A stretch of DNA of 64,000 bases from APNM01 sp040361335 (GTDB lineage Bacteria; Pseudomonadota; Gammaproteobacteria; Nevskiales; Salinisphaeraceae), in the NCBI RefSeq assembly GCF_040361335.1, contig NZ_APNM01000017.1, positions 12,411-76,410 on the forward strand. The letters run 5' to 3'. Below are positions 16,899 through 25,216 of the stretch, in pieces (position 1 is the stretch's first letter; each line of letters begins with the position of its first letter). The translations under genes were made by a program, and so were the position numbers. The notes beneath the pieces were generated by a model, which was not told the origin of the DNA, did not search any database, and saw only the letters and a program-made list of their open reading frames with translations.

Positions 16899-19058
16899 TC
16901 ACCGCCCGACGCCGGACAGGGCCGCGCGCCGCTGTATCTCCGCCAGGCCGAGCGAGGCCCGGACACGGTAGCGCTCGAACCGCTCCCGTTCCCCGGCGAT
17001 GACGGCCGACGCCTCGTCCCGGAGGAGCCGCAGCGCCCGATCGCGGGCCGCCGACACCCGGGCGCGCAGCGAGGCCAGTTCGACCCCCCGGCCCGTGCGG
17101 CGCAGGGGTGTGTCGAGCGCCGCCGATATCTGCGCCGACAGCCGCTGCGCCGCCGCGACCGACTCCAGCAGCGCCTGCGTGCGGGAGCGGGCCAGCCAAT
17201 CCAGGATCGCCGTCGCCCCGTCGCCGAGGACACCGGACTCGCCGGCCGCCAGCGCCAGCCAGCGCTCGCGCTCGGACACGCGTGCCGCCTGCCGATCGAG
17301 AGCCGCCAGGGCCTCTTCGCTCAGGGCGACCGCCCGACGATACAGGTCCCGTTCGTGCTGCCCCGCCCCCAGTTCGCCGTAGGCACCCGCCGCGGCGACG
17401 TGGGCCTCCAGGATCGCCGCATCCCGTATGTCGTCCCGTTCGATGAGGGCGTCCCAGAAACGCAGCGCGCGCCGCATCTGCCCCGGCGCATCCCCGGCGT
17501 AGGCGACCCGGTCGAATCGCTCGGACGGCACGCAATCCTGTACGGCATCGGCGACCACGGCGTTGTACTGGGCGCAGCCGATGGCATCGATCCGGCGCAG
17601 CGACTTGAGCGCGGTCGCGGGCGGATCCAGCGGCGAGGCCGCGAAACCCGGCGGCTCGACGAGCGGCCGGGCCTCGCCGCGCGGCGCCAGCATCGCCCAG
17701 CCCATGCCCAGCAGGGCCTTTCTGGCGGCCGGACTGTCCAACGACACGCGATGGAACACGCGCCCGGCGGTCGCGCCATAGCCCTGTGACAGGAACTGCC
17801 AGCCCAGCACGGTGTTGGCCCGCGCGCGCAGCGCGCCGGTCGCGGCGTCCAGTGCCGGCGAATCGCCCACGCGATCGAGCACGGCCAGGGCCTCGTCGCG
17901 GCGGCCGACGTGCATCAGGGCGTAGGCGTAATTGATGCGCATGGCATAGTGCAGCGGCGCGGCATCGAAGGCTTCCGTCCAGCTACCCGCCGCGTCCAGG
18001 TGCTGCCCCCGGGAGAGCACGGTCACGGCATCCTCGAACCGTCCCAGGGCCAGGTACTGCCGCGAGACCAGATCGCGCCAGCGACTGCGCAGCACGGCCG
18101 GCACCGCCGCGGGGTCCCGCGCCAACCAGTCCAGGACCCCGGCCGTGTCGCCCCAGCGGTCGTGATGGGCGCCGAGCTGCAACCGCGTCTCGTGGATCGC
18201 CAGGGTGGCGCCGCGGCGCTCCAGCTCGCGCAACGCCGCCACGGCTTCCCCGTGCACGCCGGCCCGTAGGGCGCAATCGGCGTAGGCGCGCCAGAAGGCG
18301 GCCGGCATCGGGGTCGTCCCCCGGTCCTTGTAATCGAAGAGCCGGTGTAGCCCGGCCCAGGGGTCGTCGAGGCAGATGGCGGCACTGTACCGCACGTCCG
18401 GCGCCACCGCGCGCTGCCCCTCCACCGCCGCCAGCGATGCCGAGCTCGCCGCCGGCAGCACCCGTCCCAGCAGGTCCTTGACGCTCAAGTCGCGGAAGCC
18501 CCGCGGCCCGCCGTCCGCGTCGGGCCGCCAGGCATGGATCTTCAGTTCCGGCCCCAGCCAGTGTTCGCGGAAGCGCAGCTCCAGGGGGCCCGGCGACGAC
18601 CGGTCCGGCAGACGGCACGGCAGACGGTGTCGCTCGCCCGCCCCGTCGCCCGCGATTGCGATGACGAAACGACAGCGCCGCGATTCGCGGACGCCGTCCG
18701 GCACCGTATCCCGGTACAGGCCCCGGCGCCCGTCGCCCCGGCGGAACCGGACCCGCGCCACGGGCGTTCCGGCATCGTCGAGAAACTGCAACTCGGCGGC
18801 GCGCAGCGGCAGATCGGGCGCCAGGTTGAGATAGACGTAATCGTTGGCGTCCGTGGCCGGCCCCAGCAATTGCAGCAGCCGCCCCCGGACCTCGGACAAC
18901 GCTGTCTGGACGGCGAAGGCACCATCCGCGGCGCCGGCGGCCGGAGAGAACACCATGACCGCCGCGAGAGCCAAGGCGGCGAAGCCGGCCGACGGGGGCC
19001 GCACCCGGCCCGGAAGGCGCCCCGGTCGCGATAGCCGATTTGCCGCGCCGATCGTCAC
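16899..19058 (-). CDS. Exported TPR-like helical-repeat protein of unknown function
   Basis: 719 residues read from a GTG whose GTGA overlaps the stop of the upstream DUF1329 gene, so translation is coupled. A hydrophobic stretch (FAALALAAVMVFSPAAGAADG, ~25-45) is a late but credible signal peptide. The N-terminal ~200 residues look beta-rich, and the rest is alpha-helical repeats (ALRELERRGATLAIHETRLQLG, YALMHVGRRDEALAVLDRV) resembling TPRs, ending in a helical, possibly coiled-coil, segment. No enzyme motif is seen. As last gene of the RND/DUF1329/DUF1302 set it is probably a periplasmic scaffold or partner for that system. Confidence 0.68.
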   Translation of the reverse strand: MTIGAANRLSRPGRLPGRVRPPSAGFAALALAAVMVFSPAAGAADGAFAVQTALSEVRGRLLQLLGPATDANDYVYLNLAPDLPLRAAELQFLDDAGTPVARVRFRRGDGRRGLYRDTVPDGVRESRRCRFVIAIAGDGAGERHRLPCRLPDRSSPGPLELRFREHWLGPELKIHAWRPDADGGPRGFRDLSVKDLLGRVLPAASSASLAAVEGQRAVAPDVRYSAAICLDDPWAGLHRLFDYKDRGTTPMPAAFWRAYADCALRAGVHGEAVAALRELERRGATLAIHETRLQLGAHHDRWGDTAGVLDWLARDPAAVPAVLRSRWRDLVSRQYLALGRFEDAVTVLSRGQHLDAAGSWTEAFDAAPLHYAMRINYAYALMHVGRRDEALAVLDRVGDSPALDAATGALRARANTVLGWQFLSQGYGATAGRVFHRVSLDSPAARKALLGMGWAMLAPRGEARPLVEPPGFAASPLDPPATALKSLRRIDAIGCAQYNAVVADAVQDCVPSERFDRVAYAGDAPGQMRRALRFWDALIERDDIRDAAILEAHVAAAGAYGELGAGQHERDLYRRAVALSEEALAALDRQAARVSERERWLALAAGESGVLGDGATAILDWLARSRTQALLESVAAAQRLSAQISAALDTPLRRTGRGVELASLRARVSAARDRALRLLRDEASAVIAGERERFERYRVRASLGLAEIQRRAALSGVGR

Positions 19059-20434
19059 ACCTGCCCCAGGCTGCCGATCGCGGTCCGGGTCAGGTACTCC
19101 GGATAGATGCTGTCGTCGTTGACGCGCGTGACGTGCCCGCCGGCGATCTCCCGCACCTGCTCCAGCCTAGTGATGCGGCCGGTCTGGAAATCGTAGGCAT
19201 GGACGTAGGTCCAGGACCAATAGGGGTGCTTGCCGTCCATGAACCGGTGCTCGCCGTCTTCGTACAGGCTGTAGCAGCCGTCGAACGAGCGGAACGGCTC
19301 GCCCTTGCGGTCGTAGGTGACCATGGCGATCGGCATCTGGTTGCGGGCGTCGAACCACACCCGCTTCTTGCTCACCGGGGCACGTTCGTATTCGACCGGC
19401 TCGGCTTCCGCGACGATGGCCTCCGGCACCAGTTCCACGACGCTGTCGAAGAAACTCTGGCCTTCGGGACCGCCGTGCACGCCGTGCTCCCAGTTCGGGT
19501 GCCGGCCGTTCCAGCCCTGCGAGACGCCGGCCAGCAGCGGCTGACGGCCGACGATTCGGTAATTGCCCCAGGTATGCAGCGGGTCGCCCGCGGCCCAGGC
19601 GTCCGACAGGTACAGGCACGAACCCGGCACCAGCGGCTCGAAACGCTGGTTGGTCGGGAACTGCCGGATGCGCCGGAACTCCGGCAGGTACCCGTACAGG
19701 TCGGGGAATTGGTGCTGGTCGTAGGGCCAGATGTTCAGATAGGACGTGCCGCTGTGGTTGTCGGGGGCGGTGAAGATCACGGAATTGAACCGCAGCTTGT
19801 CCTTGTGCTCGGGCCAGTAGGGCTTGGGCTCGATCACCGTCCGGCCCACGGGCGCCAGCTCCGCCCAGACCGCCTCGTACTCGTAATCGATGTTGCCCGC
19901 GTGGGCGAGGTCCCGCTCCTTGACCGCGTAGACGCTGGCATCGTGCCGACCCCAGCTCAGGGTCAGGCCGGCGAACAATTCCAGGGCCGTGGTCGCGTTG
20001 GGGAACGGATTGCCGCCGATCCAGGGCTCGCCGTCCGCGGTGACCACGTTGCCCCGGTCGTCGAACCGGGCCTTGCCCTGGTTGCGCAGGGTCGCCTCCT
20101 GGTACTCCCAGGGCCCGAGCCGCATGTAGTCGGTGGTGGTCGGCACCACCTTGAGCTTGCGCCCCATCTCCGCGACGTGCTTGTACTTGGCCGGCTCGAG
20201 CAGGTCCTTGACGTGCTCGACGTTGTCCGCGGTGATGTCGTCGCCGGTCTTGATCTTGCCCTTGGTGTATTCCTCGATGGACAGGAGCTCGTCCGGATAG
20301 GCCTTGGCGACATCGCCCGTGTCCGCCATCGTGGACCACAACGGGGCCAGCAGCCCGCCGCCGAGGAAGGCCTGCCCGCTTCGCCGCAACATCGCCCGTC
20401 GCGTCAATCCCTTGTTCAGTGTCCTGACGAACAT
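19055..20434 (-). CDS. DUF1329 family exported protein (copy A)
   Basis: 459 residues with an RR-containing signal region (TRRAMLRRSGQAFLGGGLLAP), probably Tat-dependent. The body has DUF1329 features: AYPDELLSIEEYTKGKIKTGDDITADNVEHV, NPFPNATTALE, YGYLPEFRRIRQFPTNQRFEPL and YWSWTYVHAYDFQTGRITR. DUF1329 proteins are related to LolA-type periplasmic lipid carriers and are usually encoded beside DUF1302 outer-membrane proteins, as here. This copy follows the DUF1302 gene by 87 bases and is paralogous to the copy at 23764. It probably ferries a lipid-like substrate across the periplasm (inference). Confidence 0.88.
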   Translation of the reverse strand: MFVRTLNKGLTRRAMLRRSGQAFLGGGLLAPLWSTMADTGDVAKAYPDELLSIEEYTKGKIKTGDDITADNVEHVKDLLEPAKYKHVAEMGRKLKVVPTTTDYMRLGPWEYQEATLRNQGKARFDDRGNVVTADGEPWIGGNPFPNATTALELFAGLTLSWGRHDASVYAVKERDLAHAGNIDYEYEAVWAELAPVGRTVIEPKPYWPEHKDKLRFNSVIFTAPDNHSGTSYLNIWPYDQHQFPDLYGYLPEFRRIRQFPTNQRFEPLVPGSCLYLSDAWAAGDPLHTWGNYRIVGRQPLLAGVSQGWNGRHPNWEHGVHGGPEGQSFFDSVVELVPEAIVAEAEPVEYERAPVSKKRVWFDARNQMPIAMVTYDRKGEPFRSFDGCYSLYEDGEHRFMDGKHPYWSWTYVHAYDFQTGRITRLEQVREIAGGHVTRVNDDSIYPEYLTRTAIGSLGQV

Positions 20435-20521
20435 AACCTCGGAACCTCCGGTTCCAGCATTCGTTGCCCGGCCCTTGCCCGCCGGCCAAGGGCGTGACCG
20501 GCGGGCCAGCAGCGGCCGGGA

Positions 20522-22567
20522 TCAGAACTGATACGTGAAACGCATCGATGCCTCGTCTGCCCAGTCCAGACTGTTGAGCAGGTTCTCGTTGGGATTGTCG
20601 CCGTAGAGATCGCCGTCGATGTAATTGTAGAAGAACTCGGCGACCATGCCGCTGCCGATGTTCCACTGGATCAGCGGCTGCACCAGGATGCCGCCCTTGA
20701 CGTCGAGCAGGGTCGCGAACTCGAAGACGAACTTGCGGCCCGGCCAGGGTTGCAGGGCGGCCAGCACCACGTAGTTGGCGCTGGAGATGCCGGGCGGCGG
20801 CGCCTCTTCCTCGGTGGCGCCGTAGCCGTCCAGGTGACGGCCGACCAGGTCGCTCTCCGAGCGGTGCTGGAACTGGCCCACGAGATAGGCGGCCGGGAAG
20901 GCGGCGGTCCAGCGGGTCCACTTCTCCACCACCAGGGAGGCGATCCACTCGTCCGACTTGAGGAAATCGCTGCTCAGTGTCGGCGCGGTGAACACCCGCT
21001 CCGGCGTGTACTGCACCTCCAGGTTCAGGATGATCTGGTTGAAGAGGTCGACTTCGCTGCTGGTGACGTAGTTCAGGCCCAGCCCGTAGACCTCCTCGCG
21101 GTGGTAATCACGCTCGATATAGCCGCGATAACTGCCGTCGGCCGCCACCATCAGGGTGTTGAGCTGGTTGTACAGCTCGTCATAGCTCTGCACCTCGGTG
21201 ACGTAGACGTCCCTGAGATCGGGGAATTCCTTGACCGCCTGGTTGAAGCCGTTAATCCCGTCCAGGCGCACGTCCGCGGCATAGGCGAACCATTCGCGGG
21301 CGTGGTAGACGCCGGCCGGCTCAGGGACGAAGGGGGTCTTCGACAACGCCTCGCCCGGCGTGGCGCTGTTGCGGCACAGGGTGGGATTGGCGGTGCCGTC
21401 GCAGGCCGGCGACTTGGCGGCATACGCCGTATTGGCAAGCTCGCCCAGGGTGCCGGTCAGGGGCGATTCCACGTCGCTCCGGGCCCAGCTGAAGGTACCG
21501 GCCGGATGCATGCGGCTCGCGAACAACGCCTGCCAGCCCCAGTTGCCGTAATCGCCCTTCAGGCGGATGCCGCCGTCGATCTCGTTGTCGTAACCACCGG
21601 AATAATAGTTGTCATAGACGGTGAACTGGACCGGAATCACGTTGTACGAGGTATTCGGATTGCCGTAGATCCGCGGCTGGAATTTGCCGACGAAGGAATC
21701 GATGACCACATTGTTCCACTGGTAGGTGCCGCGCAGGGACAGCTTGGGTACCCGCTTGTCGGAGAATTCTTCGAAGGCCCGGTCCAGCAGGGAATGCCGG
21801 CGAAGATCCAGGCCGTTGGGGATATCGAGGGTGCGGAAGAAGATCGCCTGCCCCCAGGCGATCTGCTGGTTGCCGGCGCGCAGGGTCAGGTTGCCGTCGC
21901 GATACTCGACCAGTAGCGCCGGGAAGTCGATCATGTAGTTCTCGCCGGCGATCTCCAAGGGATTCAGATTCTTGCCGTCGCGCCCGATGGCCTCGAAGTA
22001 GTTGGGCGTGCCCTGGTAGAGCTCGGACGGCCCGCCGACGATACCCGTTCCCTGCTGGTCCGCGACGCTGGCCGAGTCGAACTCCTCATAGATGCCCGGG
22101 TCGTAGACCCCGCGGATCCGGCTGACGAACCGCCATTGCCGGTTGAACTTGACCTCCATCTCGCTCTGCGCGCGCAGCGCCACCCAGTTGAAGTCGCGGG
22201 ACTTGGTCGGTACCCGGTCGCCACGCCGCAGGGTGTCGGAGAAGCCCACCAGCGGCGTATCCCAGTCGTTGCCGTCGGTCATCGGCATGCCGACCAACGT
22301 GGGCGGCACGAACGTATCGCGCGCCACGGTCACGCCCTGGAACAGGTTCGTCGACTGGTTGTTGAGGTTCTGATGCGACGTCGTGCGCACGCCGGTCTCC
22401 GCGCGGATATAGCTGCTGAACGACGTGTTGTTCCATAGCTGTGCGAAGAACCCCTGGTCGCCGCCCGCGGGCGGCGCCGTGGGGGCCGCGCCCAGGGGCC
22501 ATGCGCCCATGGCCAGCGCGCCGCCCAGCAGGATGTTCTTTATCAGACCGCTATGAAGCTCGTTCAT
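20522..22567 (-). CDS. DUF1302 family outer-membrane protein
   Basis: 681 residues with a signal peptide (GGALAMGAWPLGAAPTAPP). The body is rich in alternating aromatic/polar beta-strand sequence and ends MRFTYQF, a C-terminal Phe signature of outer-membrane beta-barrels. Internal features typical of DUF1302 include AGNQQIAWGQAIFFRTLDIPNGLDLRRHSLLDRAFEE. The family is seen with DUF1329 and RND genes in bacteria using lipids, steroids or other hydrophobic compounds. Here it lies between the YCF48 and DUF1329 copy A genes. A role as outer-membrane channel for a hydrophobic substrate is inferred. Confidence 0.88.
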   Translation of the reverse strand: MNELHSGLIKNILLGGALAMGAWPLGAAPTAPPAGGDQGFFAQLWNNTSFSSYIRAETGVRTTSHQNLNNQSTNLFQGVTVARDTFVPPTLVGMPMTDGNDWDTPLVGFSDTLRRGDRVPTKSRDFNWVALRAQSEMEVKFNRQWRFVSRIRGVYDPGIYEEFDSASVADQQGTGIVGGPSELYQGTPNYFEAIGRDGKNLNPLEIAGENYMIDFPALLVEYRDGNLTLRAGNQQIAWGQAIFFRTLDIPNGLDLRRHSLLDRAFEEFSDKRVPKLSLRGTYQWNNVVIDSFVGKFQPRIYGNPNTSYNVIPVQFTVYDNYYSGGYDNEIDGGIRLKGDYGNWGWQALFASRMHPAGTFSWARSDVESPLTGTLGELANTAYAAKSPACDGTANPTLCRNSATPGEALSKTPFVPEPAGVYHAREWFAYAADVRLDGINGFNQAVKEFPDLRDVYVTEVQSYDELYNQLNTLMVAADGSYRGYIERDYHREEVYGLGLNYVTSSEVDLFNQIILNLEVQYTPERVFTAPTLSSDFLKSDEWIASLVVEKWTRWTAAFPAAYLVGQFQHRSESDLVGRHLDGYGATEEEAPPPGISSANYVVLAALQPWPGRKFVFEFATLLDVKGGILVQPLIQWNIGSGMVAEFFYNYIDGDLYGDNPNENLLNSLDWADEASMRFTYQF

Positions 22568-22636
22568 GGTTTCCCCTCCGACACCATTTCCTTGTATTTC
22601 TGGGTTCGACAGAGACGCGGGTCCGTGCCCGCGACG

Positions 22637-23683
22637 TTATTTCGGGATCCGGATGATGCGCGCGCTATGCCCCACCGCGACGGGCTGTCCCGTCCCGCTT
22701 GCGGCGGCCACGTCGCTGTACCAGTTGAGGGCGAGGTCGAGGCCCTCCAGCACCTCCCAGGTGGCCCCCTCGTCATGGCTGCGCAGCGCCACCCGCATGC
22801 CCACCACGACCACGGCACCGTCGGACGCGCTGACGACCGCATGCAGGTTGCCGCTCGCCGGCGTCGTCAGCCGTCGCCAGCTGCGCCCGCCATCGGTCGT
22901 CTTGAGCAGGAGTCCGGCCTGGCCCACGGCGAAGCCGACGCCATCCGGGCGCACGCGCAGGCCATTCACCGCGGGCTTGATCTCGCCCGGCGGGACCTGG
23001 CTGCGATAGGCTAGGGACCAGTTCGCGCCCCGGTCCTCCGATCGCAGGACGTAGGCGATTTCGCCCCCGAGCAGTACGGTGCCGTTCGCCATGACCTGGA
23101 CCGCGTTCATGGTCGGCTCGCCGGCCGCCCCGCTGATGTCGGTCTCGCTCTCCGCCGTCTCGTCCAGGGCCGACCAGTCGGGGGCGGCGGCCCGCCAAGT
23201 CTCGCCGCCGTCGGCGGATCGCAGCACGGTCCCGAAGGCCCCCACGGCGTAGGCGAGGCCGTTGGCGTTGGCGTCAACGTTGAGCAGGCGCTCCTCGGTA
23301 TCGCTCTCGATCTCCCGCCACGACCCGTCGATGTCGCGCACCAGGATCAGCCCCCTCTGGCCTACCGCGATGACCCGGTCGCCCACCATGGTGACGCCCA
23401 GCAGCGCCAGGTCCGTGGGGGCCTTCTCCCGGGTCCAGGTGGTGCCGCCGTCACGGGTCCACATGACCATGCCCAGGTCGCCGACGGCGATGCCGCGATC
23501 GCCGTCGAAGGCGAGCGCGAACAGCCGTTCGTGGGGCACGGTCTCTTCCAGGACCGCGTAACCGGAATCGCTGCCCCCCTTCTCCGCGGCGGGCTCGGCG
23601 CCACCCTCGATGGCCGCGGCGCCAGGCGCGAGGCCGATCGCGAGCCAGGCCGCCAGGACAGAATACAAACGACGATATTTCAT
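22637..23683 (-). CDS. YCF48/BNR-repeat exported beta-propeller protein
   Basis: 348 residues starting MKYRRLYSVLAAWLAIGLAPGAAA; this ATG is preceded by GGAGAGG and followed at once by a signal peptide, so the longer frame is rejected. Repeats of the form TRDGGTTWTREK, SADGGETWRAA, SEDRGANWSLA, TTDGGRSWRRL and SHDEGATWEVLE are BNR/Asp-box motifs of a YCF48-like beta-propeller. Such proteins act as assembly or scaffold factors in the periplasm. In clusters of this type the gene recurs between DUF1302/DUF1329 and RND genes, so it probably helps assemble the transport complex. Confidence 0.85.
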   Translation of the reverse strand: MKYRRLYSVLAAWLAIGLAPGAAAIEGGAEPAAEKGGSDSGYAVLEETVPHERLFALAFDGDRGIAVGDLGMVMWTRDGGTTWTREKAPTDLALLGVTMVGDRVIAVGQRGLILVRDIDGSWREIESDTEERLLNVDANANGLAYAVGAFGTVLRSADGGETWRAAAPDWSALDETAESETDISGAAGEPTMNAVQVMANGTVLLGGEIAYVLRSEDRGANWSLAYRSQVPPGEIKPAVNGLRVRPDGVGFAVGQAGLLLKTTDGGRSWRRLTTPASGNLHAVVSASDGAVVVVGMRVALRSHDEGATWEVLEGLDLALNWYSDVAAASGTGQPVAVGHSARIIRIPK

Positions 23684-23763
23684 GAACGGAACCTCTCCGG
23701 CACCGCGGCCCGGTCCGGGCATGACCCCGAACCGGCCGGGCCGGGTGCAAATCGATGACTGGA

Positions 23764-25152
23764 TCAGACGCGGCCGAGTGCCTGTTGGGCGGCCGGCGTC
23801 AGGTAGGTGTCGTACATCCAGTCCTGGTCGATCTGGAACAGGCTCTTGATGCCGGAGGCTTCCTTGGCGTGGTCAACCCGGCTCATGCGCTTGTTCTGCA
23901 TGTTGTAGCTCATCACGTACGCCCAGGACCAAGCCGGATGCTCGCCGTCGTGCCCCATGACGACGCGGTCGCCGTCCTGGTAGTAGCAGAAGGCCGACTC
24001 GAAGTTCACCCACGGCTTGCCCTGCCGGTCGAAGCGGATGCAGCCGGTGTAGGTGGAATTACGCACATCGAAGTACGCCAGGCGCTTGCTGACCGGCGCC
24101 CGCGGATAGCCGACGGGCTTGGACTGGACGACCGCCACCTCCGGGATCATCGAGAACGCGACGTCGAAGTACTTCTCGTTGCCCTCCATGACCGGCAACT
24201 GCCAGTTATCGTCCTTGATGGCGAAATTGCCCGAGGTCGCGCCCAGCATGGGCTTGCGCTCGACGATCTCGTAGTTGCCCCAGGTGAGCATCGGGTCGCC
24301 CGCGGCCCAGGGATCGGTCAGGAACCAAGTGGCGCCCGGGATCAAGGGCTCGAAACGCTGGTTGGCCGGGTACTGGCGCACGCGCCGGAACTGCGGGAGG
24401 TAGCCGTACAGGTCCGGGATCTTGCGCTGGTCGTACTTCCACACGCTCAGGAAGGACGTACCCTTGACGGCCTCCGACTTCTCGAAATAGGCGGTCTGCC
24501 GCCGGATCTCGTCGGTGTGACCGCGGAAGGCCTTGCCGTCGATCCGCGCCTGCATCTGCAGCTCGACCCAGGCGAAGTCATAAGCATACTGCTGCTCGCC
24601 GTTGCCCTTGAAGTCGACCTGGCGCACCGCGTACAGGTTGGCGTCGGCCCGCCCCCAGCTCAGCGCGGCGTTGGCCTGGATCTCCAGGGCGTTCTTCGGG
24701 TTCGGGAACGGGAACCCGCCCTGCCAGGGATTGCCGTCCGGTCCGACGACATTACCCACGTCGTTGAACTGGGCCTCGTAGCCCCGTTCCAGGTTGTCGA
24801 GCGTCTTCTGCAGGTTCTGGTAGGTGAACATGCGGGTGATGTCGGTCTCCGGCGGACCGATCCGGATACGCCGCCCATCCTCGCGGATCTGCTGGATCAC
24901 ACAGGGGTCGAGCAGGTGTTCCACGTGCTCCAGGTTGTCGGCTGTGATGTAGTCGCCTTCCGACACCTTGCCCTTGGTCTGCGCCTCGATGGAGAACGCC
25001 TCATCCGGATAGGCCTTGCTGACATCCGTGAGCCCGGAGTCCTGGGCCCAAAGCTTTTCCAGCGGCATCAGCACGCCCGCCCCCAATCCCAGGGCGGTGT
25101 TCTTCATCATCTGACGCCGCGAATAATCAACGTCATATTTCTTGATACGCAT
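23764..25152 (-). CDS. DUF1329 family exported protein (copy B)
   Basis: 462 residues with a Tat-like signal (DYSRRQMMKNTALGLGAGVLM). It parallels copy A closely: AYPDEAFSIEAQTKGKVSEGDYITADNLEHVEHLLDP, GFPFPNPKNALE, YGYLPQFRRVRQYPANQRFEPLIPGATWFLTDPWAAGDPMLTWGNYEIV. Two divergent copies in one operon suggest two substrates or two steps of a periplasmic lipid-carrier relay. It follows the RND gene by 64 bases. The GGAGG before the ATG supports the start. Confidence 0.88.
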   Translation of the reverse strand: MRIKKYDVDYSRRQMMKNTALGLGAGVLMPLEKLWAQDSGLTDVSKAYPDEAFSIEAQTKGKVSEGDYITADNLEHVEHLLDPCVIQQIREDGRRIRIGPPETDITRMFTYQNLQKTLDNLERGYEAQFNDVGNVVGPDGNPWQGGFPFPNPKNALEIQANAALSWGRADANLYAVRQVDFKGNGEQQYAYDFAWVELQMQARIDGKAFRGHTDEIRRQTAYFEKSEAVKGTSFLSVWKYDQRKIPDLYGYLPQFRRVRQYPANQRFEPLIPGATWFLTDPWAAGDPMLTWGNYEIVERKPMLGATSGNFAIKDDNWQLPVMEGNEKYFDVAFSMIPEVAVVQSKPVGYPRAPVSKRLAYFDVRNSTYTGCIRFDRQGKPWVNFESAFCYYQDGDRVVMGHDGEHPAWSWAYVMSYNMQNKRMSRVDHAKEASGIKSLFQIDQDWMYDTYLTPAAQQALGRV

Positions 25153-25216
25153 CGTTTCCTCCGTAGCACGCTTGGCCGTTCGTATCGTCTCTAGCTAATC
25201 GGCGGTCACCAGCCGC

